Source of the DNA: Protonemura montana | Taxonomy: Eukaryota; Arthropoda; Insecta; Plecoptera; Nemouridae | Assembly: GCA_947568835.1 (NCBI GenBank) | Contig: OX387605.1 | Coordinates: 8,250,418-8,314,417 of the forward strand | Direction of reading: 5' to 3' | Length of the DNA stretch: 64,000 bases | Shown: positions 9,467 through 22,900 of the stretch, in pieces | Numbering within the stretch: the first letter of the stretch is position 1 | Layout: each line of letters begins with the position of its first letter | The notes under the pieces: generated by a model | Told to the model about the DNA's origin: nothing | The model's database searches: none | The model's input: the letters and a program-made list of their open reading frames with translations, nothing else | Translations under genes and position numbers: made by a program

Positions 9467-12416
9467 AGATGTTGCCCGTGTTGTGATACGCGGCCAGTTC
9501 GGCGTCAGGCCGATTGCTTTCACGCGACGCCGGGCGTCGGGCGTCGGAATAACACGTCGCCCGGACGATAGCATTGTCTCGGCGTCCAATATCGCGGGCA
9601 TGGCGGAAGGGCGTCGAGGAGTTGGGGGGAGGGGGGGAATATCCTGGTGTTGGGTGCAGGAAATTTGACGGCGTGACTTATGAACGGGGCTGACGACTTG
9701 GTTTAGGGCCGGCACGCGATGGTGGCCGTTGTTGAATGTAAATTTCTGTCGAGTATTTTTCTAGGAATTCTGGTAGAGTGCTGGGGTAATAAAATGCTAC
9801 GTTTAAGGAATATGAGAGGAAACACTCGAGGTTCATTTAGACACATAGCAACGAGGTAGATAAAACCAAACTCGAATACAATGAAACCCGTTTAGTGAGC
9901 GTGACCTGCAAATATTAGGTATGTCTGGTCATGATAGTTGGATTTTTTCGCCAAACAATGTGAAATACTTGAAAAGTAAAATATCATTTGTCATACAAAG
10001 CAATTTGATGTGATGCTCACTACAAATCGGGTATAGGTGTTTGAAAACGATGCTGATGAATATTAATATATCCGTTACTGTGAAATGAATTATTTACTTC
10101 CATCGCGTATTCGTAATTTTGACCTAATTATTTTGGCGCTCTGTCCAATTTCCATCGGGAAGCACCTTGACAGTTAATTCCTTTTTGTATATTAGTCGCT
10201 TCCGTTTCACTTCCTCCTTGCTGCCGCTTCTCAAACATTAATTAATAACCCACGTCGAAATTCGAATGGCCATTCAATGCGAGGCCACTCTTGCCGCATT
10301 GAGCCCCCAATGCGACGTCGTTAGACTGGCAAACTGCAAGCGTTTGCAAAATTGAATGGCATATAAATAATTCTAATACATTACTGCTGGGGGCGCTAAG
10401 GACGGTGGGAAAATCCAACGATTCACCTGGTGCCAATTATCGAAATGTGGAAAAACAAATCTTCGTGGAATTATGCGTCTTTCAATGGACCAATCCGAAC
10501 CCACTCTACCGAGGGTAAGCCTTTTGTCAATCCTCCCTATGGCAAAACACATTACCTTATTAGGTACGTTACCGTTCGTCGAACACGCTAAACACTAATC
10601 GCACAATGTGATATATAACGTGGCGAACCAAAACCCCAAATATTTATACTAAGTGCAAATATAAAATAGTTTTCACGATGCGAAAAAATATCACACTAAA
10701 CAAAGGTCATGTTTGAACATTCCAAGCACCTGGACGCAGCCCGCAGAGCAAACACGGCCTCTCAACATCCGCCGAATACAGCGCAAGAGACGATATTCTC
10801 TTAAACAAGCGCCAGCACCGGACGATGGCATACGAGAAAACCTGAGAGACGGTATCATTTCAACGCACTCTAGAGCTATTTTTTCTATAAGCAATGAAAC
10901 GAAATAACGAATTGTATTCCAGTATTGCGACAAGTGTAATCATTTTCAACCTGCATTCCATACTGCTTCCAAAAACACCAGAACACAATTTAAGTGGCAT
11001 AGAGCACGATGGGACAGCTACGTTTTGGAACGCCGCTCGCGAGCTTCTCGCTGCTATTTGTGTACCGTATCAAAACTCGCTCGAATCAAAGCCCCGTGTG
11101 TGATCACGGCGAATTACATGTCTCACTTGAACGAGCCACCAACATGTTGCAGCCATATCGGCAAGCGCAGACCAACCACGTGTAAATGTCGGACGCAACA
11201 TGGTCGTGTACATGAAGCAAAATATCGCACCCAGTGTATGTCAAAAGCTCAATAAGAACCGACAAATTGAAACACGGTAACATGGTTTACAAACTCATCA
11301 ACGTCAGGCTTGCTGGAGCATCATGAATCAAGCGCTAAATGTGTTAGTGACCGCGAAAAAAAATCGGTTAGCAGAACGTGGAGCAAATATTGCCTAGAAA
11401 CTAGATATTTTCAAATATAATTTAATCGCATAACTGAAATTCGAAGGATTTCAAGCGTCAATCGAGTGAAATATCCAATAATTGGCACATCCGGTGTACG
11501 GAGAGGTAATGCAATTGCCGCTGACCCTGCATTCGCCTTACTTGGAAACCGGTCATTAGGTATAGTGATGACGAGAGAGACTGCACTAGTCCGCCATGAA
11601 CCAGTGAAAAAAGGACAGGTATAAAAAAGGCTAGCAGACTCCATAATATTCGAATTTGTTGCCATGGCAACGAGATTGTTATCGGCTAAGGGACGAATGT
11701 TTGAAATTGGTCTTAATTGAAAAATGATTAAATGTTTGATTGGTTGAGGGACAAAAAAAAAGACGTTAAATGTCATCATTGGCCGAATAATTAAACAGGT
11801 GCGTAAATATTAGCGTGTTAGGCTCATGTGCAGTTTTATTAAATAGTAAACGCCTGCAATGAAGGTGGGAAGTATGAGTAGTTGAATTCTCGTATAATTT
11901 CATGGTAGTGGTTTCATAAAGTATTGATTTTCGACTGTTTATTTTATTCTAAATAATCGATGTCAGCCGATGGTTGTCACATAAAACAAGAAATTAGAAG
12001 CGTACATTGACACCGAATGCAAATACTAATTTGCGAAGAAAAACTTTTTACGGTCAGCAACAATTTTTGTAGTTCTCAGACCATTTGTAATTCTTGGGCA
12101 CGATTGAGAGAGTTTTGTTAATTTTGCTAAAAGGTTCCCCTGAACGCAGCCCACAGTGCAAATACCAAAACCTCGACGATCCCTTTGGATAGGATCGAGT
12201 CTCCTAGATCAAAGAGGTGGTTTTATCTATTTCAACAAAGTGGCAGTTCGGTATCTCTCATCAAATCTAGACAGACCAACTAATCTTAATTTGATTCTTT
12301 GCCAAGATGAATGCATGATTGATTTACTATCAGCATATATCTGAAGTAGAAACCGAACTATTTTACCTGAATTTTAAACAATCAATTCCCATCCCTTTGG
12401 CCCTGATTTACGCATA
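9467..12416. other. Non-coding spacer
   Basis: GC-rich and open in several frames near 9480-9700, then AT-rich. A minus-strand frame at 11411-11779 (122 codons) has no recognisable domain and no exon signals. No gene supported. Confidence 0.4.
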
Positions 12417-12448
12417 TATTTCCTCCGCGCCATATTTCCTCCGCGCCA
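12417..12448. repeat. 16-bp direct repeat
   Basis: TATTTCCTCCGCGCCA occurs twice in immediate succession, a local tandem duplication. Confidence 0.9.
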
Positions 12449-13073
12449 GTTATCACAGCACCACTTTGCCGTACTTAGGCGAGACATTGCTTATTCATCC
12501 CGCACGGGCTCAAGCATTGCAATGCTCCCTGCGGGGTCATAATTAGTCGGTAAATTCCCTCTGACATCTGTTAGGAGACTTTGTTCCGGGCCCCGAAAGT
12601 TGCTGTTGAGACCCTTATGAGGCTAACGGATGATTGAGATCACACAAGAAGCGTTGTAATAAAGCAGTAGGAATTTTCCAAGGTTTGTGGCGATTTTCAA
12701 GTGTTCTACGAACGCTGTGATGACTTACGGGCGTGTGAAGGTAGTCCTTCCTCGGAGTAACATTTTAACTCGGAGTTAACATTCTAGCTTCCTTTCCATC
12801 TTTTACAGCGTCAATCAGAGAGCAATATTTCAAATCATATGGATCTTCAAATACATACTAGGACAGTGTTATGGAATCTGATTTAAAATGCAAATGCTTG
12901 CAATGCGTAAAACGGTCATGTCCGAGTATTTTGATATGAGACACTTCAATCTTTGCTTACTGGATTTAGATCCTATGGAAAACACTAGGAAAAAATGTGT
13001 AGGTACAATGTGATGCAGCAAATGTGTGCTGTATTGATATACCACTGTCTTATATCAACCTTGATCTCTGAAC
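12449..13073. other. Possible retroelement 3' region
   Basis: A strong acceptor-like sequence (TTCCATCTTTTACAG) lies near 12809, with no convincing coding frame after it. The end of this stretch runs into AATAAA and an (ATT)n tract, so part of it may be the 3' untranslated region of a non-LTR element. The body is not recognised. Confidence 0.2.
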
Positions 13074-13111
13074 AATAAAATGTATTATTATTATTATTAT
13101 TATTATTATTT
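13074..13111 (+). repeat. AATAAA followed by (ATT)n tail
   Basis: AATAAA at 13074-13079 is followed within five bases by nine or so ATT units (13084-13111). Several clades of non-LTR retrotransposons end in a poly(A) signal and a trinucleotide tail of this kind. A chance microsatellite next to a poly(A) signal is the alternative. Confidence 0.6.
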
Positions 13112-16100
13112 AAATTCTGTTACCATATATTTGAAATGTGCTGCTTAACACAGTGTAGATATCAACAAAAGAATGCATTTTGACTTGAAATTCAATTCAA
13201 GGTCATGCCCGACTTGATGTAGCGCTAAAGATTGAAAGAGAGCCGCGAGTGGTCATAGGTTCAGGTAGACGAAGAAGAGGGTTTATTGGTGCGATCTTCC
13301 GCCCCGTGATGGAAGCGATAAAATCTGATTGCTTTCGGTAACTGCTCCTGAAAGATCGTGCTCTCTGACAAATGTTCCCGCCGTTCGCGCGAGTGGAACA
13401 GTTGACGGCCTTTTAAAACGCACGCCGCCTTTCCGAGTTGCGAATCAATTGATAGATGCCTGGCATTTGTCACATTCGGCAAAACGATCAGATGGGTTGG
13501 GCAATTCAATTGACTGAAGGGGAAATTTCGGTGAATCGCCACTTATTTTTTAAATCCTGAGTTTAAAAGGTTCATGATTTACAGCAAGTTATCAGTGAAG
13601 CCTGCGTAGGCGTATATGGTTATGGGATTCTACCTAAATGAAGCAGAATGCAAGGCATTGCTCGTTGGTAAGGAAGCTATTTGTCAAAACCTTGGCAAAA
13701 ATCCGGCACATTTTGATAAGCAACTTTCCAAGGCGGCGCACATTTGAGTTAACTCGTAAATCTTGAACTCATAACTGAGAAAGTTACGCGTTACGAATCT
13801 ATAAGATAGCAATAATATACTAATAATACTTATGATAAAGTGTCTAAAATATTTGTACCCTCCGAAAACTATGCTCAAGGCAGTCATTAAGCTGCTTTCT
13901 AGCATTGTGGAATTAATTAAATTTCAATCTTCACGGTGCTGCTTAAGATTAAACAACTTACTAAATTGCTGACTAGAGCTGCTTGCTAATGCACGACTTT
14001 CAATAGGCGAATTCGCCTCATGCCACATTTTGGTGAAGGAGGATAGATGCTGAGCAATGTTTGACAGGTAGTTTCTCAGAATGGGCCAAACAAGCCGCCA
14101 CTCGAGGTGAACAAACGGGCATCTATGTTTCTTAATTAACGCAAGCTAGAGACGAACTACACCCCCTTGACCTCAAGTCGCACATATTGTAATGTAGCAT
14201 ACAAGTCACAAACCATGGCAATCTAAGAAAGCAAATTTGAGAAGCTTTTAGGTAATCGCAGCTTCTCCATGGCTACCAAAAGTTTAACTGCTATTGCATC
14301 TCCTATATGCTTGATATAATTTTTAATGTATACGGGTGGTAACAAAAAAGGCTTCATTAGAAAAGTGTCATTGTATTATGGTACAGTTTTGGTGACAAAC
14401 AAGAAGTTGATGGATATACATGAAGACCGGATGAGAATTGATTTGGAAAATACGGATTGTCAATTTTAAAGCTCCACTGTTAAAATGGCCTTCTCAGAAA
14501 CCCACCCTGTACCATCTCGTTAGCATTCCACGAGCATTCCTCATAAGATGTATAAACCCGCTTTCTCTCGTGGTTGTATTTCAAAACCCTCGCACTACTC
14601 TCTTTATTTCACTAACCTAATTTAAACTTCAGGAATCAAGCACATAATGAATCGCACACATTTATGCAGCGCCTTCTCATTTCAAAGAAAGGAAACGGAC
14701 GCGGGCAAGCAACAAGAAAGCCTTTTCTCTGTCGCCCGGCGCGCGTGTTCTTTGCGTTCAACCAATTTATCAGAACAATAAAAACAATTAGCAAAGCAAG
14801 GAGCGACGGCTCTTTGATGGTGTCGAACAACAGCATTTTGTTGCAAACGCTCTGTGTTTTAAAAACGCTTTAATCTTCCATCGTCAGTCCACTGAAATGA
14901 TTGGCCATCTCAATGCTAATTGCTGGCTACACGAGGCCTACGACATTTCGCAAGTAGGTGCTGTGTTAGAAATATAATAGCATCTACCTAAGGGGTAGGT
15001 TCAGCAAGACCGAAAATGGTAGGAATAGCAAACTTGAAATTTACTCGTTCATCCAACCATGTAATAACTAATAATTAAAATGGCAACTCTTCTATCATAT
15101 AGCCGGTTTAAGTTTCCCAAGAAATGTCAGAGTGTCATGCTCGCTTTCCCGGGTCTTTTCCAGTGAACGCGTAAAGACCTCAACGCCTCCGCTGATGACG
15201 TGGAAACTCGTTTAAAGGCAGGAGATTTATTAGCGGTGTATCCCGCATTTTGCGGTGGTGCTCGCGTCATTGCGTGCAATTTGCGTTCGCTCATTGTCTG
15301 GGCCCCGGTGCGTGCTTCTCGTCTAAATCTTCACCCAAAGATTCCCCAAGATATCGTTATAGAAGAGCGTCATTAAAACGACTAACACGTGTACGCTAGT
15401 AGCGTGGCAGAAGAAACTCATTCTCGCATTTGACAAGTTTTATTACATGTACAAAAGCTTGACGATATTAACGCAATCTCTTTGTGTCGTGGCATCCGGT
15501 TTAAATTAGCACGATCGACGGAACATGGCGCTCGCAGTTGTCACCGCCTCGGTAAACGGCATTGTGCACGGAATCCAACAGATTACACGAACACCCTCCA
15601 CGCAAATCGCCGTGAATCCACTAAATCCACGTGGGGTCATCACAGGGCATTGTTGGGAACAAGCTGCGAGTGTTACCGCTAACTCTGTCTTATGGCAAGG
15701 CCCACAGAGCGGCCACGCAGTTGTTGAACACTGTACATCAGGTTTACCTCGAGACAGAGGCTATGCCAAGGCGTCTGCTGAACAACCACGCGTGATCGTC
15801 ACGCGGAGGCGTTTGCCGAGATTAGAAGTAAAACTCGAGCTAAGCCGGTACGCCGTGAACGCGTTGTTGTTTTCGCACTTCTAATCATCCCTTGGCGCTA
15901 ATATCCTCGGCACACGGGAGCCGCAGGTTTAGTTCGCGTCGGCTAGGTATTAATTATTCGCGCGTTTATTTGCGCGTTTATTGTGACGTGTGAGCGTCGA
16001 GACTGCGTAAGCTCGCCGGTGCATGTAAAATCTAAACAATACACGCGTTTTGCGTGCCGTCGTGTGGGAAGAGGGGGGGGGGGGGGAGACTAATTACAGG

Positions 16101-18314
16101 AGTGCTAATAAGTGATAGGAGAAAGGTGTGTGAGAATGGATGTGTCGCTTCGTGGAGAGCGTGGAACGGTGGTTCGTAATGGGCGTAAGTCACCCCCGAA
16201 AGTCGTTAGAAGCCAAAGCTGAAAAATAATTGCGCGGTCAGATGGCTATGCTGCTTGTGGTGCAGATTTGCAAGGACAGTGGTGCTTGCAGGACCTAGGT
16301 ATGTAGGTAATTGGCCACCCTGTCTCTCATAAATCATGGACTTGCCATAGCTGGATTAAAAATGGAGATATCTAGCTCGGCAAGATGAATAGCGGTCACC
16401 GAAACAGGTAACCGAATTCGCAACCATAGTCCAAACGGGAAGATTTATTAAATTTGGTTGATGAGTTTGCAATTTCATAACTGTATGTATGAACTACGTG
16501 CGTTGAACATATGTGCGCCCATTGGCCAAGTGGTCCACTGCACATCTGTGGATATCGGGCTTGAATTGGCCAACTACGTGGTATCAATGCGCAGCGGTTC
16601 TGTTGAAATACAGTGAAATCCCAGTCGTTGACGAGAGTACTATGTTAAGTGGATTTATCGAAATAGGGGTTAAATTGATTAGTTTCCTTGTATTTGGTGT
16701 TGCCCCAATTGCTTCTAATGCCACGATGCCTGAAATATATCCCGCACCAATAACGACGATGAAGTCGAGGCAATGAACGAAAAGTCCTTCCCCATTAAGA
16801 AGTGCTTCGCATCGTCGACATTGCGTTCTCTCAGACCAAAGTCTCTTAAAGCCCACATTGAAACCAAGCTGTTCAGAAATGTTGCGGAATCTAAACCCAC
16901 CCCAACGAGACCTTGCCATTTGCAAGGCAGACTTTTCTAAAACTCTTGTTGGACTTGCCGTCTAACTATTATGCAATGAAAACTTCACTCCTTTCTCGTA
17001 GTTGTCGTAAATTAAAATAACAACCCCTTGTACTATGTTTAGTACATGCCATTCTCATTATTGTGGCTTAAGAAATATCTCTATAAATTGGTTATCTCAC
17101 CAAGTAAGACAGGTAATATAACCAAGGGTAGTGTTTTACAAGACAACGCTATGCGAACCCAGTGAAGCACTTAGTGGCACTAGCAATTCAAATGTGGCTG
17201 GTTTCAACTCGCTGCGCAGCAAGAATTTCCTGCAAGCAGCTGCGTTGTGTGGACGCATTTCTCTCCCAAGCACGACTTTACATAGAGTCACGTCTTGTGT
17301 AGTTTCCTAGAAATTATAATATTTTCTCAGTGCACACTAAAGCGAAGACGACACTTTAAAGGAAAAGTACTACATCTCGTCTATAAATTGTTTTCCCAGG
17401 GAATTTTATAGTCGTTCACCTGTTTCTTGTTAGGAGAGAATTAACAGCCATGCAGCATACGATTACAGCGACTGATGTCTGTAACAAAGTTCTGTAATCG
17501 TCTTTGGATTGCGTCTTCCAATTCACTTTGCTGACAATAATGATTATTCCACTCGCGTGGAATGTGCGAGGTTTGTGTAGCCAATCCTGCATCGCTGTCG
17601 CGTTATGTCGTTCCAATCCTTGCTTGGAAGGACACTCGTCGTTCACCATTTCGGCGCTCACATCCTAGTTGCAATCGAGTCAACTCTAAGACAAGTTTTG
17701 AGTTAAATGCCGTGCACATGAAAGGTAACTACTCGTATATTATAAAGTTCTGTTCGTCACGAGTGAGTTGTACTCAAATAAGAGGCCAAATTACCAATGC
17801 TAAACTTGCTCGAGTTTTGGATGGTTCTGTCTCAACAGTTTACACATCTCACCGCAACTATTTTATCGAACACGAGTAGCGAGGAAACCAATTTCCACGC
17901 GTGTACTACCTTAACTTAAAATTCCTAGCGCAGAGTTTCCAAAGTCTACGATTCCATCTCTTAACGCACCGTTTAACGTAGAAAGAATGACCCCGCTGAG
18001 CTTTACCGACGATAAACCAGCGTTCCGACGTTCGAGTAATTAGCCGCGTTCACGGACAGTTTTGCGCGCCCACGTCGGCGTCGCCTTGCGTCGTCTCGCG
18101 GGCCCAGACAAGCTCGCGTAGGGTCGTTGTGCCCGGGGACACGAGCCCCGAGGTGTCGCCGCCAGATAACTTATTACCGAGTGCCCGAAAAACTCCGCTA
18201 AGAAGCGCAAACAGGTCGCCGTGTACCACCGCACGCTGGCGTGGGCGTTGGTGGCAAACCCTTCCGCAAGGGAATATACCCTGGAAACTTTAGCGGTTTG
18301 AGGTAGTCGCTTAC
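13112..18314. other. Long spacer with CpG-rich block
   Basis: Mostly AT-rich and without supported exons. About 15150-16060 is CpG-rich and may be promoter-like. At 16138 an ATG in fair context opens 16 codons (MDVSLRGERGTVVRNG) and runs into GTAAGT at 16189, a weak first-exon possibility. The 18000-18250 part is also CpG-rich. Nothing else is supportable. Confidence 0.35.
16073..16086. repeat. Run of 14 G
   Basis: Homopolymer G run inside a CpG-rich block. Confidence 0.9.
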
Positions 18315-18495
18315 CTTGCTAGTTGCTCGATTATTCTGGAGGACGAGGGAGAAGCACTTGAAATTCACGCATGGCACACGTCGCGCATTCTAGTAAAAGT
18401 CGGTACACTCTTTTTTTCCAACCGCACCAACAACTATCACAAGCACTTACTGGTAGCACGACCACTAGCAGTAGAAACAACAGGTAGACTAGCAT
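18315..18495 (-). CDS. Possible secreted-peptide gene start (two exons)
   Basis: On the minus strand an ATG at 18495 starts MLVYLLFLLLVVVLP, a near-ideal hydrophobic signal-peptide core, and meets GTAAGT immediately after codon 15 (exon 18451-18495, phase 0). After a 61-base intron ending CTTTTACTAG, a second segment (18315-18389, 25 codons, NARRVPCVNFKCFSLVLQNN...) is open in the same phase and ends at AAG|GTAAGC, also phase 0. Two good donors in agreeing phase are the main support. Against it, the intron is very short and the codons are not strongly biased. Without splicing, the frame instead continues as a 54-residue cysteine-containing peptide (CDSCWCGW...) to a stop at 18331-18333. Confidence 0.3.
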
Positions 18496-19851
18496 CCGAG
18501 CCGGCGAGGTAGCTTCGGGTTTCCAGCCGAATTCCAGTGTGGTGAGCAGAGATGCAATGTAAACAATCAAATTGGTCTGCTGACCCTCGGCTTTCCAAGT
18601 TCAAGCAGGTAGGGTAATTATGATTGAAACCACCGACGAATGCATGGGAAAGGAATTACAAGCAATTACTTTTATTAGGGTGTCCATTCCGAAACGAAAG
18701 CCCAGATGTGCCCTGATAATTTACAGCTCAAGCAAAATTGCCATGAACGTATGCCATACCCCTGTGCAGCGAGCTGCGTTGATTTGTGTTATTGCATGTT
18801 TTCTAATGAAAATTGCCTCTAGTTGCGTATAATTGTACCCATCGAGTTTTCATTGCGGCTTGAAATACACAGACAGAGCTATTCAGCGCTCGTGCTTCGC
18901 CCTTTGTGAAAATGAAATCTCATCTCTGTTTAGGTGAATGCAATCGCTAACAATATTGTGCTGGAATTGGCAACCCAAGGTAATTTAGAAAGCAGATACG
19001 TAGATCGAGTTTCGCAATGATAAAGAAGACAACAGTTTGCGTTCATTCGATTCGAATTGCGACATCAAAATCAAACCCCACGCTACAATTAAACTTTTCA
19101 CCAACATTTACATTTGTGCAGCTTCTAATTGAACGAACTCGTGAACATCGAGGGTAAATTTTCTTAATAATAAACAATCAAAGACAACAAAGCCGCGCTG
19201 TGCAAAAGACAAATCAACTTCTTTGTTCCCGTCGTGACTTTCGCGAGACTGACATTGCGACGTCCTACCTGATGAAAGTCAACGTGCTGCGTTGTCAACG
19301 TTTGTTTGCGAGGCAATCCATTTGCTCGACAAACAGTATAATTACAAAACGCAGGGAACTGGGACACAAGTCGTCTCTCCGTTCACTGATTCAATCCAGC
19401 TAGGTTTAGTCAATCAAATGTTCTGTAGCAACTATCTTTTCTTGTTGACTCCAACGCTTTCAGCGACCGACGTTACCCTCCGGAATAAGTATACCACAGC
19501 GCGAGAGATCTCCTTATGAGAAGTTCTGAGGTTAAACCGATGTTTCAATAAAAATTTCAAGTTTTCCACAACAGCATCAAGGTTACAAACTATCACATGT
19601 CAAAAATGAAATTAAATCTGCAATCTTTCTTAGGGCTAGTTTTACAATGTCATGTTCAATAAGCAACCGGGAGTTAAGATGAGAATGAAAGCATCTGTTT
19701 GGCTGTCACCTTGGAGATGAGTCTTTAACTGAAAGTTATCTTTTCCACTGGGTATCGTAAAACTGGCCCTTATTATATCGATTTTATCATAGATCAGGCT
19801 AATGAACACGAAGAATACTGATGGTCCGTTATAGTTATTATTTCACATGGC
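18496..19851. other. Non-coding spacer
   Basis: No exon or repeat recognised. Confidence 0.45.
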
Positions 19852-19954
19852 ATAAGCGTAATTAACAGTCCCTGGTCTTGTGTTTACCAGTCCTATCTTA
19901 GAGACTGTCCCTAGAACCCAAGACTACTTCCAAGACAAGAATAATTACGCTTAT
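19852..19954. repeat. Inverted-repeat element, 103 bp
   Basis: A perfect 13-bp inverted pair, ATAAGCGTAATTA (19852-19864) and TAATTACGCTTAT (19942-19954), encloses 77 bases. Inside the arms, CTTG also recurs in inverted orientation. This is compatible with a very small MITE or a foldback element. Target-site duplication is not obvious. Confidence 0.6.
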
Positions 19955-22900
19955 CCGCAAAGGACTGTGTAACTTGCATTATTCCAAACAATGACAACAG
20001 ATGAGAAACCGGTCTTAAACCGTGCCCCCAAACTACAACCCCATCCCAAAACTTGGAATCTAACTCCGTCGCGCGAGACACAATGCGAGTTTCAAGTTAG
20101 CAGGGCCCGAGTGAAAGGAGACCCTGCGGTCTAAGGAGCCGGCAGGGCTAAGGACTCGAAACCCGGGCAATAGCAGACCACAGCGCGTTTGTAACGTGCG
20201 GTTACCCGCGTGTCATCCGACCCCTAGGAGGCGTCGCGACGTCGTGATCCGACGCTCATTGCAAAACAATCGCCGATGTAATTGTGTGCGCTGTAATGAA
20301 GATGAATGGATCACGGGGGAGGCGTGAAACCTGACGCCACGCAATCGGTGAAAATGAATCTCAGAGTAACCTACGTCACACTGTGTTGTTGGTGGATTAG
20401 GTGGCACGTTGAAATCATTCCTGTTTAAATCAGTTTTCTTGGAAACTTAATTTATTTCGTAAAATATGTCTCGTTCACTTTGTCTCTAAAAAAAGACAAA
20501 TCTGCACACGAAGAGCTTGAAGGCATTTCCTTCCAGAATAAGTCTGTTATATTTTCAAATCTCCACCCACTTGAGATTGAAAAAAGTTTACCCTTGAATT
20601 CACCAGATTGAATAATATTCAAATTTAACGTTTGCCGATGCAAACGGAAAGATGCAAAAAGTTTATTTCTTCGAGATACACCGTCGCGGGGCTTGAGTTA
20701 TGATTGTAGCTAGGAAATGTGAGCCAAAGATATGTGGGACAAGAAAATGTGGAAGCCATGATTGCCACCAAGCTACTAGCATGTGCTGCCCCCCTTGAAA
20801 GTTTGCTGGAACGATTGTAACAAGGTCGGTCGAGACACTCGGGTACGCGTCAAGAAAGCGGGCAGAACGAACGAATTACAGCGAGGAGGAAGGTCTCACG
20901 AATTGGAAACAAAATGCTTATTTAATTTCTTTTATACCTCAAAGGTTCGGTAACGGAAACGAGAATCGTTAAACTTCTCTGAAACCGAGTTCGCTAAAAG
21001 CTTTGATTCGTTTTAATTTTCCTTTAGTTACTCGAGTCAGTGGGTTTTAGCAACGATTTTATGAAATTCTTAAAAGAAAGCGCGAAAGCATTTTTTGCTG
21101 ATTTCAAAAGGAATGCGCATACATTTACGAATTGAGGAAAAATCTGAGTTGGCTTACTCCTTGTTCTCCCTCTGAATATTTATGTCCGAAAAACTGTATT
21201 TGATTAAGAAGCGGAAAAATCCAAGATGAAAAAGATACCTTTATTATTCACTATGCAACTCGCCGTCTAACGAAAACAATACAAATAATAATTAAGTACG
21301 ATGTCACTGAGCTAATTTTCTTATGGAAGTCTTGGCATCTTATGCCTTATTATTTAAACTTTGATGAAAATATAGATGAAGTCGACCCATTTACTTATTT
21401 AAGTCGGAAAATAACTAAAAAGATACCCACCTGCGTTAAATTAATCTACTTATACTAATACACATTTGAAAAAATTCCGCAAGACATTTCGAAATTCAGC
21501 TGAAAATGCTAATAATCTTCACAAACATTACCTGTCAAGTTGCTTGCCGTACATGATTATTGCAACATGGGAGCTTTGCTACGAAACCCGTTCATGAAAC
21601 TTTCTTTCCCACCCTCCTGCCTGACAGACAAGATCACGTCGGATACACCGGATGAACATCCCCTTTGTTGCAGCACGTGTATGCGGGGGCGGAATAACAG
21701 GTTTCCATCTGCGATCTATTCCATCTTGAGAAACAGATTGCCTTGAGATTTAGGCGAAGAAGGTAGCCGTGACTTTTGGCAACTTCCTTCACAGTGACAA
21801 ACATTGAGTGGGTAATTTTGAATTATTTACTAAAACGATAGAGATTTCTGTTGTGCTTGTACTGTGACATGAAAGGGTCACACAGCTGTGCTGACTAATA
21901 ATCTAAAAACTTTATCGCTTACTGATCATCATTGCTGTTTTGTAGAGGAAGCTACAAAAAAAAAATACTGTAACATTTGGTGCGCAAGCACAGATTGCTG
22001 CAGGGTAGTTTTCCTTGTGTCTGCCATGATGGGTCTGGCAGGACTGTTTAGCACAGATTCGACGCCACTTCAAAGCAGAATAGGATGGAAGGTTTACACA
22101 AGCCCCACCTCAGCGAGCGTGCTGGCATGGAAAATACCATTAAGATGTTACATGAGCCCGGTGCCTCGACGTCACGGATTGCCATTGGAGCGTGGAAACA
22201 CCTGTTACTGCGGTGGTATGGGGGAGGTAGGTGTTCTGCAGAGACACGTCACAAACTAGAGTCTTTGCAACGGCAGCGTGCACACGCAGCTTCGGAAGAA
22301 ACGGGAGGCTGTCACACCTACGCTCGGGCATATTCAACAAAGAAGCAACAAGTAACCTTCTCGGCTTGAAAAGCCGCTCGGCGATTTGGTTGGCTTATTT
22401 CCGGGAAATGATTCTGACCACAGTCAGATTACAATGCGCCACATTTGAATGCACATTTTTAACGTTTTTTGGGGAATTTTTTTTTGCGGAAATTCAACTA
22501 CGAATGAGTTAGAGTAGTGCAGCTTGGCTTTAAGAGCTGATTAAACTACTTTTGGCGACCGAATAGAAAATTTCTTTTAGTCACTTATTGTGATTCGTCA
22601 ATTGGCTGTTTTTGGAATGTGATGCTGTCGGATATCATCGGCAGGAGATTTTGGAAAGATACGGGAATGGCGCCGCCTGACTCCTGAGGGAAAATTGCAT
22701 AAAAATATCTTCGTTTCATTCCAAGAACTAGTTGACTTTGCGTTACCCTTTCTAGAGCAAGGGGAGAGGTGAATATGGAATATTGTGTATTTTAGAGCGG
22801 TGTGATTTTGCACACACACATTAATTAAAAATATATCTTAATCATGAAGAATGTGACAAATAGGTGGCGTGTATGTGAATAACATTGTGTTGCGACCTCC

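Noticed and set aside
11411-11779. 122-codon minus-strand open frame
   Set aside because: No recognisable domain, no splice signals and no coding-like third positions.
15525-15884. 119-codon plus-strand open frame (MALAVVTASVNG...)
   Set aside because: CpG-rich block with mixed third positions and no exon boundaries; most likely a stop-poor island.
17562-17879. Helix-turn-helix-like stretch (ITNAKLARVLDGSVSTVY)
   Set aside because: Resembles a transposase HTH by eye only. The rest of the frame is unlike any transposase and codon use is random.
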